64,000 nucleotides of DNA, from assembly GCA_900073065.1 (NCBI GenBank), contig FJOG01000076.1, forward strand, positions 51,027 to 115,026, read 5' to 3'. The translations under genes and the position numbers were made by a program. Source of the DNA: Phialocephala subalpina. Lineage: Eukaryota; Ascomycota; Leotiomycetes; Helotiales; Mollisiaceae. This document shows, one piece after another, positions 12,101 through 24,102 of the stretch. Under the pieces are notes generated by a model. The model saw nothing but the letters and a program-made list of their open reading frames with translations, did no database searches and was not told where the DNA came from. Every line of letters begins with the position of its first letter. Position 1 is the first letter of the stretch.

Positions 12101-14671
12101 CTACTTCAACTCATCCTGCTTGCCACTATTGCGACTCGCTTCCCGCTCCAACTTCTCCAATGCATCTTCATACTTCTGCCTTTCATCGTCAAAGAATTCC
12201 TTCGTGATGTTAACCCTCACAACGTTTGCTCCCTCGACTCGCTGAACTTTCGGATTCCTCGCAATCTCACGCCAGAACCAGCCACCTTCACGCTCAGTAA
12301 ACAAGGTCCAGGCGTGTCCCTCCTTCCCAGCTCTAGCCGTTCTTCCAATGCGATGAACATAGCTCGTGAGACTAGTCGGGACATCGTAGTTGATGACGTG
12401 GGCCAGATCCGGAAGGTCAAGGCCTCGAGATACAAGATCAGATGCAACGAGGATGGTGACCTTTCCTGATGAGAAGGACAATATCGTACGTTGGCGTGAC
12501 TTTCGAGGGGTTGTTGACGTGAGAGTCCCGAGTTTGGAGGACGCAGAAGGGCAGAGGATGGTGATGAGTCGGCTGAGACGAACTGCGGTTTCATTGGATT
12601 TGGTGAAGATGAGAACACTTGGGGTATTCGTTGTTCGATGGGTAGTCTCTTCACTTGTTGGTTTTGGTGATGTTTCTGAGTCGAGGTCAGAGTCTGTTGT
12701 GCTGTCGTCGCTTTCGGATTCAGAATCTGAAGAGTCTGTGTCTGAGGAGACGGATCCCCTGGTAGAATGAATTGTCTCTCCTGAGAGCAACTTCGCACGC
12801 CGTAGAAGCTCGACCAGGTAAAGCGGTTTGATGATCTCGCCCTCGACTTTGACAGCAGATTCTTTTAGAAGAGCAGGCAATGAAAGCTGCTGTCCCGAAT
12901 CCGTTCCATCACCTGTAGGCCCCTCCAAGACAACAAGCTTCGGCCGATAGAGCTTCAATGAAGTCAATTGACCAATATCGCTCGTCATTGTGGCGCTCAA
13001 AATGATCTTGCGAACGCGATCTCGGATGCTCCTCTTGCTTGAATGTATCTGGCCCATCACAATGTCCAGCCATTGCTGGAAGCTTTGATCGAGGAGTTTA
13101 TCCGCCTCATCAACAGCAAGCCAACGAACATGTTCGAGTGAGAATCCAGGCGTAGATTTCAGATGTTCGACTAATCTCCCTGGAGTACATATGAGCACAT
13201 CGACCCTCACAAATGGCTTGATGACATGACCGGGTATCCTGGCCTTGAACTCGTGCTCCGGGAACAACACCCTCTCCTCCATAGCTCGAGCAGCACTTTC
13301 CCATGGTGCATTTGCGGCTTTCAACTCAGCATCATATCCTGCTGGATCAAAAATCAACTCCTCGCCAACCAAAGCTTCCTGCTCAGCTTGTAGAGTTTCG
13401 TTTCCCACCGCGGTCCCAATGATAGGTCGATGTGAGTAGCCACCAGCCTTTGCGAAAGCAGACACGCAGAGTTCGCACACCTGGCGTGCTTGAGCAACCA
13501 GCTCTCGAGTAGGTACAATGATGAGACCTCGGATTCCAGTATGATGATTTCGGCTGATATCCTCGATCATTGGTAGCACGTATGCTAGGGTCTTGCCTGA
13601 TCCTGTAGCTGCAGACACAAGTACATCTCCGGGCAGCTGTGGCTTTCCGGGGAGAAGAAGTGGTAGGACTGCCGCTTGAACTGGCAGTGCTTGACTAAAT
13701 CCTTTGCTTTGCAGAGCTTCAGCAATGCCGTCTGAAAGGCCGATGTCTTGGAAGATTGATGTCGACGTGGGGGAAACTCGGATCGGTGATGCCAGCCACG
13801 GTGGCAGAGAGGCCGTTATCGAGACTGGAGGTAGTTCGGGAATCGGTTCTGGCTGAGGCAATGGGACCAAATCATGCACTTCCTCCTCCTCTGCCTCTAG
13901 TGAGAAGGTCGTTTCCTCTGGTTCTTCTCCTGTTGCTTCTACTGTGTCCTTCTCGGCCAGCTTTTCTGCTTTCTTCCTGGACTTTTCTCGTTTCTTCAAG
14001 AGTTTCTTGTGCCGGACGTCATCCTCCTCGGCAACATCTTCGCCCTCTTCTCCTACCCGAGTGGAGACCACATCTGAGCTTTTCTCCTTCTTTTTCTTCT
14101 TCTGTTTCTTCGGCTTCGTACCATCGTCCACCTCGTCGTCTTCATCTTCTTGGGCCTCTCCAGGTATCTCAGGAGCCACAAGGTCGGAACTGTGGTACAA
14201 ACCCTTGCCCTTCTTTTCCTTCTTACGCTTTTTGGTTGCCTTCACGTTCTCCTCGTCTTCTTCCAATCCACATTGATCTGCGGTGTGAATCAAGCCGCTT
14301 TCTTGACTGGGATTGGGCGGTATAATCGACGCATATCCAGGCTCCTCCGTGTTCTTCTTGTGCTTCTTGGATTGCCCATGGCTGGAATTGTCCTGGTCGC
14401 CCTTCAATGCCTCATGTTTCCGTTTCGACTTCGGTGAAGGGAGTTGCAGGTCTGCTGGAGGTATATTCGGAGTAATTGTAGGCCCTGGCTTCTTTTTCGA
14501 GGACGGTATGTATCTCGCATAGGTCGAAGAAGCATCTTGCCGAGTAGCTGGCGGGGTAGATATCGAGGATTCGAGGTTTGGTGTGCTGGGCGTGTGGCTC
14601 GCAAAAGGTAGAAGGGTCGTACATTTCTTCTTCGATGGCGGAATATATCGAGAATAGATCTGGGAAGCCAT
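12101..14671 (-). CDS. DBP6: ATP-dependent DEAD-box RNA helicase Dbp6/DDX51 type
   Basis: Nucleolar helicase of 60S ribosome assembly. Single exon, 856 residues. The N-terminal about 270 residues are Lys/Glu-rich and low in complexity, typical of nucleolar targeting tails; the SRYIPPSKKK and ARYIPSSKKK pair is a short internal repeat. Motifs: Q-like/ALPVQAAVLPLLL, I AATGSGKT (about residue 352), Ia PTRELVAQ, Ib TPGRLVEHL, II DEAD (about 520), III SAT, V ASDLVSRGLDLPD, VI HRIGRTARAG (about 770). An acidic Ser/Asp insert (SSDTDSSDSESESDDS) sits between the two RecA lobes. DVLVSAATGSGKTLAYVLPMI is the Dbp6/DDX51 style of motif I. It is a housekeeping gene. Confidence 0.9.
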   Translation of the reverse strand: MASQIYSRYIPPSKKKCTTLLPFASHTPSTPNLESSISTPPATRQDASSTYARYIPSSKKKPGPTITPNIPPADLQLPSPKSKRKHEALKGDQDNSSHGQSKKHKKNTEEPGYASIIPPNPSQESGLIHTADQCGLEEDEENVKATKKRKKEKKGKGLYHSSDLVAPEIPGEAQEDEDDEVDDGTKPKKQKKKKKEKSSDVVSTRVGEEGEDVAEEDDVRHKKLLKKREKSRKKAEKLAEKDTVEATGEEPEETTFSLEAEEEEVHDLVPLPQPEPIPELPPVSITASLPPWLASPIRVSPTSTSIFQDIGLSDGIAEALQSKGFSQALPVQAAVLPLLLPGKPQLPGDVLVSAATGSGKTLAYVLPMIEDISRNHHTGIRGLIIVPTRELVAQARQVCELCVSAFAKAGGYSHRPIIGTAVGNETLQAEQEALVGEELIFDPAGYDAELKAANAPWESAARAMEERVLFPEHEFKARIPGHVIKPFVRVDVLICTPGRLVEHLKSTPGFSLEHVRWLAVDEADKLLDQSFQQWLDIVMGQIHSSKRSIRDRVRKIILSATMTSDIGQLTSLKLYRPKLVVLEGPTGDGTDSGQQLSLPALLKESAVKVEGEIIKPLYLVELLRRAKLLSGETIHSTRGSVSSDTDSSDSESESDDSTTDSDLDSETSPKPTSEETTHRTTNTPSVLIFTKSNETAVRLSRLITILCPSASSKLGTLTSTTPRKSRQRTILSFSSGKVTILVASDLVSRGLDLPDLAHVINYDVPTSLTSYVHRIGRTARAGKEGHAWTLFTEREGGWFWREIARNPKVQRVEGANVVRVNITKEFFDDERQKYEDALEKLEREASRNSGKQDELK

Positions 14672-14953
14672 TGAGGGGTTAGGTGGGTGTTATAAAGTTG
14701 ACTGTCGTGAATTTTCTGAACGTCGAGGGACATTGAGAAAATTTACGGCGACCGAGATTTTCAGAGGCGCAACCGCGTCTCGCAAAGCTCCTGAACATCA
14801 CCAGCTTCAGTCACCGTCTCGACCTTCAATATTCTACATACGAAGGCCAACTTTTTCCAGCTCCAACACCCACGCCAGTCATACCATGAATCCCGCATTA
14901 TAGAAATCGAAGCTGCTGCGAGATTGGCGTATCGCGCATTACCTCCACCCAAA

Positions 14954-16466
14954 ATGCCGTACAACATAGCTATGGTCAGCGACTACTTCTTCCCACAACC
15001 TGGAGGAATAGAAAGCCACCTCTACCAGCTGTCCACGAAGCTTATCGACCGAGGCCACAAGGTCATTATCATCACCCACGCATATGAGGGCAGAACCGGT
15101 GTGAGATACCTCACGAACGGACTCAAGGTCTACCATGTACCCTTCCTGGTTATATACCGAGCTACTACCTTTCCAACAGTCTTCTCTTTCTTCCCAATAT
15201 TCCGGAATATCGTCATACGAGAGCAGATAGAGATTGTGCATGGCCATGCAAGCTTGAGCAGTCTCTGCCATGAGGCTATTCTACATGCAAGGACGATGGG
15301 TCTGAGGACGGTTTTCACGGATCATTCTCTGTTTGGGTTTGCAGATGCAGCAAGCATCTTGACGAACAAGCTGCTGAAGTTCATCTTGAGTGATGTGGAT
15401 CATGTTATTTGTGTCAGCCATACATGGTAGGTTCCCCCGAGCTTTGGCAGAGCTCAAAGCTAACCCTCGCAGCAAAGAGAATACGGTCCTCCGAGCCTCC
15501 CTCGATCCTCTAATGGTGTCAGTGATCCCAAACGCCGTCGTCGCCGAGAACTTTCGACCTCTCTCCCATCCTGCATATCCTCCCTCCGAATTTGGCAGCC
15601 AGATTGTCCCTCCACCTCAACGACTTGGTCCCCACGATACAATCACAATCGTAGTCATCTCGAGACTATTCTACAACAAGGGCACGGATCTTCTGGTTGC
15701 TGCGATTCCCCGAATACTAGCGAGCGATCAAAACGTTCGATTTATCATCGCGGGGTCGGGACCGAAAGCTATTGATCTGGAACAAATGCTCGAAAGGAAC
15801 GTACTGCAGGATCGAGTCGAGATGCTGGGGCCTGTTCGACACGAGGAGGTACGAGACGTCATGGTTCGAGGTCACATATATCTACATCCGAGTTTGACGG
15901 AAGCATTTGGTACGGTCATTGTTGAGGCAGCGAGTTGTGGGTTATACGTTGTCTGTACTCAGGTTGGAGGAATTCCAGAGGTCCTGCCAGCACATATGAC
16001 GGTTTTTGCGAAGCCCGAGGAAGACGATTTGGTTGCCGCAACTGGTCGAGCCATTGCGGCACTACGTGCGAACAAGGTTAGGACTGAGAAGTTCCACGAT
16101 CAAGTCAAGATGATGTATTCCTGGACGGATGTGGCTGAGCGAACAGAGAGGGTCTACGACGGTATTTCCGGAGCGCTGAGCGAGGCCGACTTCTACGGAT
16201 ACGATGCTGCCGATGCCGCGAGCTGGAGTGCTACAAGAGGACGTTCTGGAGTACAAAGTTTCGCTCTGATTGACCGACTGAAGCGATACTACGGATGCGG
16301 AATATGGGCTGGAAAGTTGTTCTGCCTTTGTGTGGTGATTGACTACCTGATCTTTCTGTTCCTCGAATTCATGGCTCCAAGAGAGGCGATTGACATCGCG
16401 AGGAACTGGCCGAAGAAGGAGAAGGAAGAAAGGGTCCCAAAGCCTCGATCAGGTTTCAGTCGTTGA
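14954..16466 (+). CDS. SPT14: GPI GlcNAc-transferase catalytic subunit (PIG-A/Gpi3)
   Basis: ER enzyme that adds GlcNAc from UDP-GlcNAc to phosphatidylinositol, the first step of GPI-anchor synthesis. Exons 14954-15426 and 15473-16466 (46 bp intron) give 488 residues. The start is the ATG giving [18 protein letters not shown]. The N-terminal GT4-type half contains [10 protein letters not shown] and [12 protein letters not shown]. The C-terminal half has [15 protein letters not shown] and the EX7E-type site [16 protein letters not shown] single membrane segment near the end ([17 protein letters not shown]) anchors it. The junction rebuilds [13 protein letters not shown], a family hallmark. Intact housekeeping gene, divergent from DBP6 with a 282 bp gap. 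Confidence 0.95.
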
Positions 16467-16954
16467 ATGTTGTGTCGAAGAATTGAACATTGACGCACAC
16501 TGGCCACTATGCCAGCCATCCTCAGTACTCGAAGCCCCTGGGTAAGAGAAAGGGAGGAGCGGAACGTGCAATTATTGTCTAGGCATATCGACATTCAGGA
16601 GATGGCCATGTCAAAGTCCTGGTTCGAACCCGACTTTTAAGGTTCGTCAAGTCATATCTTGGATCCAGTCATTGAGATCGGGAAAAATCACGTCAATGTC
16701 CAGGTTCGCTTAGAACTTCCAGGTTTCATTTCACCATAAACAATGCTCTCCCCTAGATATCTAAAGCCGACAACAAAGATCCTCATATCTAGCTTGCGCC
16801 AAGTTCTACGTCCAACATTCGATGCCCCCTCCTCGCTCCATCTCCCATCGAATTCGACCTTACATCTTTCGCCTACTCTTTCTTAACTAGCGACACTTGG
16901 ATGTTTATATCAAGCGTGGCAGCAAGTCTCAAGTCCGGGAAAGAAGCACTAACA
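16467..16954. other. intergenic
   Basis: No gene is seen. A tRNA-like GGTTCGAACC at about 16620 has no matching tRNA arms. Confidence 0.3.
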
Positions 16955-17760
16955 GTGAGTTATGGGTACCAGCTGCAGTCCGCTATTCTTGCCCCCGCCA
17001 TGTTCCAATACAACAAATCACGACGACTTAGCGGGAATATTACCTTCTCTTGTACGCCAGCATCAATGGGAACGCGCTCGAAGCCTGTGAGCGGGTGAAG
17101 TGGTTGGTCTGCTGCGTCAGGGTACTGAACGTACAATCGTGCGACCTCGTAGCTACGAGAGAGCCAAATTAGCAACCACGCCCATGACGTTAATGATGTT
17201 GTCCCAAAGGTTCTTGCGTCCACCGGCGGTGAGAGTTCAGATTGTGAGGGAGGAGTCGAGAGTCATGAGTTGGGTGAGGGTGCTGCCCGAGTAGGAGGAG
17301 GTGGTGTAGGAGAGACCGAAGCCGAATTCAAAGCGAGGAGTCACATCGTTGGCGTCGAAGCACTTGTAATCGATGTAGTTCCCCAGGGTGAAGGGATTGG
17401 GTAGTTACCGGCACTCTTTCCAATCGTGTATGGGGGCTTAGAGGGGTTGACATTGCCGTAGAGGACATCGGCAATCTCATACAGAGATTAGCATGAGGAT
17501 GAATGGAAGAAAGGGGCTCGCTTACAGAGTACCCAGAGTTGAAGACCTCCAGCACCACAGCAGTGACGTTCTCGTTCTCAATCCAGGAGTCCATCCCTCC
17601 CACACCCACAGTGTTGATGAGTACCATTGTGTTGTTGCACTCGGAAGCAACAGAGGTGACGAGTGCATTCTCGTGGGCACGAGCACATATTCGTCTGTTC
17701 TGCTGTCCGATCTGCGGAGGGGTGGAGAGGAGAGGCTCGAAATTAGAGTTCACGCGGGTC
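16955..17760 (-). pseudogene. relic of GH3 beta-glucosidase (C-terminal half)
   Basis: Pieces of a family-3 glycosidase are spread over shifting frames. Seen from 5' to 3' on the minus strand: CNNTMVLINTVG and MDSWIENENVTAVV (about 17620-17560), EIADVLYGNVNPS followed by PYTIGK (about 17480-17410), a frame change, [20 protein letters not shown] and [13 protein letters not shown] (about 17380-17285), then the fibronectin-III-like tail LYVQYPDAADQPLHPLTGFE (about 17135-17075). The N-terminal barrel with the nucleophile Asp is missing and at least two frame changes are present. Some gaps could be introns, but the shifts inside conserved blocks cannot. A decayed gene is the best reading. Confidence 0.75.
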
Positions 17761-19845
17761 TCTCATAAGGACCGTCACGCTAACACACCGAACATTGCCG
17801 GCACAAGTCCATAGGCGTTTTCGAAATCATCATGATCGAGAAGCGTGTCTGATCAAAGAATTGATCAGTATCAGTCGCTATCATTACTATATTCATAGTA
17901 GTCGTCAGAGTCGGGATGCTCAACGGCCGCCTCTCTCGCCGCTTCTTCCTCCGGATCTCTGGTCAACTGAAGTCCACAGGTTTTACGCACACCTCGTGCA
18001 AACCATTTACCGATCAATCCCCAAAGTATCCAGGCCAACTCGATCTGACCACTTCTTGTCTATCCTGGCCCTGGTATGCTGTGCTTACTAGCACCTGGTG
18101 GTAGATCTTGCTCTGCGTCAGTCGTCGCGATGTTGTATCTGATACCAACTGCTGCCAACGGGAGCCGCACCCCTCTGACAAGTTTCTCTCGATGTTCCTT
18201 CTTCACATCCCCGGAAGCGTCATCCGCTCGAGCAGGTAGGGGTGTGCCGAAGTATGCTTCGTAGATATCCAGCACGCCATCAGGATGTAGATCCATCGGA
18301 TATTCTTACGCAGCCGCCATGCTATGCTCCGCGATCCATCCTTTGTGTGCATAGCGGGAAGCGTGTCTCCAAGGCCTTCCAGGATAGCCGCTGGATCGGG
18401 TGCTTTGCCATCTGGACGAGTACAGATCTTGTACCCTATCGCATAGTGCCAGCCTGTCGAGCTGTACCTCACTCGGAAGTAGTATTTGAAATGGACATCG
18501 ATATAATATGGAGACGTCTAGGAGAACAGTCGACAGAGGACTCTAGCAAGTCTTGGGCAGTCTAGCACTGAGCATTGAGCATTGAAGTTTAGTACATGGA
18601 CTGGGTTCTACATGATATTTTCTAGGAGACTAGACTCTCTCTACTTACCCGTTAGCTAGTATGATCCAGGATTGTAGCATCTCAACCAACCTCTATCCTG
18701 CGCACTTCTCGTCGTGCGTTACGTATAACAACATCAGAGTCTGGCTCAAGCATGTAACCATCATCATCGCTGTTCTCTGGAGACTCGTAGCCTTTCTTTC
18801 TCTAGAGAAGACTCCTCATTCCTTTCGCCTTATAACCTCTGTAGCGCGTAAGGGTGTAATTCTGCCATTCCTCTTCGGTTGCAGGAATTGGATTGTGTAG
18901 AATGTAGGCAGATGATGCTTACTCAGGAGGGGCAGTTGTTGTGGGAGGAGCAACAGCACCTTTCGTAGAGGTATCAAGCTTAGCGCCTTTGGTCGTAAAT
19001 ACGTTTGCTGTATTTATGATCTTTTCGCGTTACTGCCAAGGCTGGGCGGTCCTGAGCTCTTGTCAAAGGAGAAGTTTGTAAATATCACGAAGTCATGTGG
19101 TTAGGCGGTGAGTCTAGCGCGCGGCAGAATGCTCCTGTATTCTATTTCGACCCTCACCGCTGCCTTCCGCTATTCCATTGGGCCTGCACACGAGATGAGC
19201 GAGTCCATTCGACAGCCCCTTCGACCCCAGTCTGGCTCTCTTATCGTTTTCAAAAGCCGGCAGCTGTGCCATCTGCCACCTCGCCGCAAGGACGCATCGG
19301 AGTCGAACTCGGTGTATTTTATCCAATTGGGCAGCCCCCACGAACAGAACATGTACCGACGTATCTTCCTCGATAGGCCGAATTACGATTCTAGACGCTC
19401 AGTGGCTGATTCGGGTGTAGCCGAGAGGCATACCACATCGAGACTGTCCTCCGCAACTCGATATATGCATTTCATTCCTTCCAAGACATACGTATGCAGC
19501 TTGGAATATCTACACGAACTTTGCTCTTCATAGGGCAGTTCGTAAGAAACTGCTCTCTACGCCCCCAATGGAACAATACGCGGTAGTAAATCTGCGATGA
19601 TGACACAAAGCTGGGCAAGTGCTGTCGGTCATAGTCGGGTGTGGAAGTCAGCCACAGTGACCTCGAGATACACCTCTCATATGCGTACAAGCGTACGAGG
19701 GCAGAGATATACACAAGGCGATCTCCTTGGTATCAAAGTCAGTCGCCAAAGAATTATGAGCCACGGGATTTATATCTGAATCACTTATTTTTTTTGACAT
19801 CTGCAATCAGTTGCGTGCCTCTTCCTTTTGCAACTCATCAGCAGC
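17761..19845. other. gene-poor stretch with unidentified ORF fragments
   Basis: Over 2 kb without a supported gene. On the minus strand at 18060-18480 two overlapping frames (GKAPDPAAILEGLGDT, then DGVLDIYEAYFGTPLPA and EKLVRGVRLPLAAVG) look like parts of one former protein split by a small indel; I do not recognise it. The plus-strand open stretch at 19108-19533 has no recognisable domain. Confidence 0.35.
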
Positions 19846-21508
19846 ATGTCGTCAACAAAGGACGGTGGCACCCCGTCCCACAATACACCTATGGATGTTG
19901 AATGTGCCACGCCAAAGGAAAGCTTGAACGATAGGGATGAATCTATTGAGCCCGGCAAAGATGTTGCGAATGTGGTGGAAGTTGTCACAGATCTTGATAA
20001 TGATGTCTCTCTACCTATGAACTGGCCTTTGGGAAAGAAGGTCTTCAACGTGGCGGTTCCTTCCCTCCTCGGTTTTGTCATGTAAGTACGGTTCATTTTG
20101 GAAGATCCTTCTGATCGGAATCAGCTCCTTTGGAAGCTCTATCTATGCACCAGCCGTTCCCGATGTGATGAGAGCCTTCAAGGTGTCCGAGACTATCGCC
20201 ACAGTTCCCCTCACGACGTACGTCCTTGGGCTGGCGTTTGGCCCGATGTTGTCTGCTCCGATCTCAGAGATATTTGGAAGACTTGGCACATATCGTTTCA
20301 CCGTCCCGATCAGTGCGCTTTTCACCCTCGGAGCCAGGTTCTCGCCCAACATTGCGGCTCTTTGCATTCTAAGGTTCTTTGCAGGCTTCTTCGGTGGTGC
20401 CCCTCTCCCTGTCGCCGCTGGCACTGCTGCAGATATGTTCCGAGCACAAGAGTTCGCCATTGCAGGCTCATTCCTTCTCTACTTCCCATTCCTGGGCCCA
20501 GCAATTGGTCCAGTTGTCGGTGGCTTTGCGACACAGTATAACGGATGGAAGTGGTCTCAATACGTGCTTACAATCACGATGATTGTAGCCTGGATCCCCG
20601 CCTTCTTCCTCGAAGAAACGTATTTGAAGATCATCCTTGCGAGGAGAAAAGAAAAAGTAGAAGCCGTCCAAGCTGCGGAAAAGCAAGCGAAACCACCAGC
20701 CAAGACTCTCCTCTTCGGAATCCTATTCATCACCCTCCTTCGCCCAGCTAAGATGTTAGTTTATGAACCCATCGTCACATTCCTCAGCATCTATGTTGCT
20801 TTCGGCTTTGCCGTGATCTTCACCTTCTTCTCCAGTGTCCCGTACGTCTTTGGCTTGGTGTATCACTTCGATCGTGGGAATAATGGACTTGTTTTCTTGT
20901 CAATTGCTTTGGGATGTACGTTGGCTCTACCTACATGTATCATTCTCGACCGTGTGAAGTACCAGAAGGCCTATCGAAAGACCCCGGGGAAGGTGCCACC
21001 TGAACTTCGTCTGTGGCCGGCGATGTGCGGCGCGTTCGGATTGCCTCTTAGCTTGTTCTGGTGAGTTCTAGGCGAGGGCGGAAGTTTGATGAGGTTTTGG
21101 TTGACGCGAGCAGGTTTGCTTGGACTGCGAGGTCTGATGTCCATTGGATCGTGCCAATCATTGCTATGGTACCCTTTGCGTGGGGAAACCTTTGCATATA
21201 CGTCAGCACATCTCTGTATCTTATCGATACGTACGCGGCTCTCACTGCAGCGTCTGCGATTGCTGCCAACGGACTGTTGAGATACGTATTTGGTGGTACC
21301 TTTCCTCTGTTCACCATCCAGAGTAAGCATCGGAACACCCTTCAGCGACGGTTGCAAGCTAACTCAGGGCGAAGTGTACGAAAAGCTTGGTATTGGATGG
21401 GCTACGAGCTTACTGGGCTTCGTTTCCTTGGTCATGCTGCCTATCCCATGGGTTTTGTATGCTCTAGGACCAAAGATCCGTGGGGCAAGCCACTTTGAGA
21501 CGAGGTAG
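19846..21508 (+). CDS. MFS drug:H+ antiporter-type transporter
   Basis: Plasma-membrane exporter of the major facilitator superfamily, DHA1 branch. Exons 19846-20081, 20125-21060, 21114-21322 and 21375-21508 (introns 43, 53, 52 and 52 bp) give 504 residues. A hydrophilic N-terminal tail of about 75 residues is followed by 12 predicted membrane segments. Motif A-like PISEIFGRLGTYR lies after helix 2; SSIYAPAVPDVM and FAGFFGGAPLPVAAG are typical of the polyamine/multidrug group. The last junction uses an AAG acceptor to yield QMYEKLGIGWATSLLG, a conserved stretch that fixes the frame. The substrate is unknown. It lies convergent to the peroxygenase gene. Confidence 0.88.
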
Positions 21509-21660
21509 TCACAAGCTCGCGCAGGCGGCCAGTCTCAAACATGTAGATTGTTGAAAGTCACAATATCCATATCGTATTATCAATGTCATACCATGTACTC
21601 ATACATTCATCACGAATCTCATAACTCATAAACTTCTCCAACCTTCCCCGCTCCCCCACC

Positions 21661-23046
21661 TCAGTAAGCACCCTTCGACCCGGGATAATTTGCAAACTGC
21701 GCTGTATCAATTGACTTCAACTGCGGACAACTCAATTCCGCAAACACCTTCGCAAATGCATCGTTCAACTGGCTAAGCGGCGCCGTGATAGTTAAAAACA
21801 ATCCCTTCAAAACATCAGGCGCAGCCTGCTGGGCAAATTGATACGCAAAGCAGATAGCATTGTCACCCTGAGCCAGCGTCTCAAGATTGAACACACCACC
21901 AGTGAGGTTCGTGATATCGACACCTGTAAATGTATTCGTTTTACCCGTGTTGCCTCCTACGTCCAGGAATTGTGGATACTCGAGGGCTGCAGCCACGAGA
22001 TCGATTTGGAAATAGGGGATTGAATATTCGTCTCCGACGGCGCGTTTGTACCAGTTATCAGGGATCCTTTCGTAGCCTTCGGTCCAGGTGAAGCTTCCTG
22101 GTTCGCCGGTAATGGAGAAGAATGATTTGAGGACTTCGCCGTCTAGATAGCCATCCGGATGTTCGGCTGATTTGTTACCCATGAAGCGGTAAATGAAGGT
22201 GTAGGCTGCGGGTTGCACTGCTACGCCTGAGAAGGGGCCATTGAAGAAGTATGGGTTGTTGTCGATGGATTGTTGGAAGCGGGAGGCGCGGAAGGGGGTC
22301 AGGGCCGTGAGATCGTAGCCTTTTGGACCGAGAGGTTGAGCGTACAACTCTTCGAATTGAGAGACGATAACTTTGTAATCATCGCCACTGATATTTTGTC
22401 AGGACATTTTCAACATCAGAATCAGAATGAAGGACTTACTATTCGTATAGGTCGGGTCGTGTGGGAGACACGTCTGACTCGTACTTGTTGTGTGATCCTG
22501 AGATGCCTTGAGGGGTGCCGAGGAGACCGACTGAGCTGAGGAGTCCCGCTGGAGGAGGGCCACCAATTGACCAGGATGTCAAGTCACCGTCGAAGACAGC
22601 TCCGTACACAGCAAGGAAAGCAGCCAGATCCGTAGCCATTCCAAAGACTATGGTTGTCAGCACAGAAAACAACATCAATCCGTGGGGAACTCACCGTCGT
22701 ATGTCCCTTGAATGAACTGAGGAACAGTAGCAACGCCATTGTGAGGAATATACCCATGATTCACCATGGCATTCAGACCCGGGCAAGGGCCTCGCAAGTC
22801 GTTTGGTCCAGGAGCAATGAAAGCATGGTCACCGGTGTTCGAAACATATTGTTCGGAAGCATCGAAGCCTGGAAGACCAGGTACGCTGACTTGTCTCTTC
22901 TTTGCGTCTGCTTCGATCCTGGCAGCGATTCGAGCGATTTCTCGTTTTTCCTCTTCGGGCATGTCCACATGGAACATGTTGGAAGGAAAGGCGACTACCT
23001 CAGTAGCGCAGATGGCCAAAGCCGCAAGATAGAGTGAGTACTTCAT
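21661..23046 (-). CDS. unspecific peroxygenase / chloroperoxidase-like heme-thiolate enzyme
   Basis: Secreted heme-thiolate peroxidase that oxygenates or halogenates organic substrates with H2O2. Exons 23046-22695, 22647-22440 and 22387-21661 (introns 47 and 52 bp) give 428 residues, the long type. A signal peptide occupies residues 1-19 (VVAF). The proximal heme motif PCP is at 87-89 with Cys88 as iron ligand, in GPCPGLNAMVNHGYIPHNG. The distal motif, normally E-H-D or E-G-D followed by x-S, reads E174-S175-D176-V-S178. Glu174 is the expected acid-base residue and is kept. The rest is the usual helical domain. No lesion is seen. Confidence 0.92.
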
Positions 23047-24102
23047 GTCTGGAAAAGGTTGGTGGAGAAGGAATGGGCGCTGAGAGAGTTGATCCTCAAT
23101 TCACGGTGAGGATGGAGAATATATGGAGGTTCAGGAGGCGATTCTTGTCTAGTCACCCTCCATCATCCACCGCTATAATTCAAGCTCAGATGAAATATTA
23201 TGCGGCTACGAGCGGAGTATCAACGAAGTCGAGGGAAGTTCCCTTTCGAGTTTTGGGCCTCGGTTTCTTGACTCGCTGACAAGGCACTGTTCTGATTGAC
23301 TCCCCAAGATGTAGATCTCTGCATGACATCGCTGATCATTCCGGGGTAGCACGGCACTCACCGTTCCACCAGCCAATGAATGCTTGAATTGCGTTCCCAA
23401 GACAGGGTGATTGATCTTCGACGATGACAAAAGAGGAAGGCCTTGCTTCCACATTCAGACACAACAAGGAGTTGAAGAACAGGGGCAAAAACGGAGGCTT
23501 TCGTGCAGTCGATACGACCACCACGACGGTAAAATGACTTCAACCATGTACATGCCGTGAGAAACAGAGGCGCCACATGGCGAATGCCGACGATGCAAAG
23601 AAAAACCGGCTCAAGAAGTCTGCATCCCACCAATGAAATAATTTCAAATACAAATGAGGTGGTTCCTGGCTGAAAGCCACACGGGATGGCGTTGAAGCCG
23701 AGAAGATCATCATCGATTTAAGCTTAAGGCGTTGATCGAACGAATGCGGGGGAGGGGCAGGAGCTAGTATTTGGGTGGAGAAACCGAGGCCTGCTAAATA
23801 CAGCATTGATCGCTCAAACAGGAAATGTATCGTCTTTGAGCAAGTTGATCAACAGAACTCGGAGCCGAACTCCTGGAATATAGATATGTCTAGCATAGTG
23901 CTGCTATCTACTATGAATCGAGAAAACAAGGAAGCGCTTCCGCTGAGCCGGTATGTCTACGTGACGGGTCAAATTGACTACCACCAGGCATGAGTTCCAG
24001 GCCAGGAGTGTATTAGAAATTTAGATACAGTGATGGATGTCTGAAGAACCACTCGGTTGGCCGTGTTCCTCCTAGCTGGTACCTGAGCCATCTCGGTTCC
24101 AT
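23047..24102. other. intergenic
   Basis: Upstream region of the peroxygenase and 3' flank of the acetyltransferase. Open frames here have no recognisable domain. Confidence 0.35.

Noticed and set aside
16600..16640. tRNA-like T arm (GGTTCGAACC)
   Set aside because: The stems do not pair as a T arm and no D or anticodon arms are found upstream.
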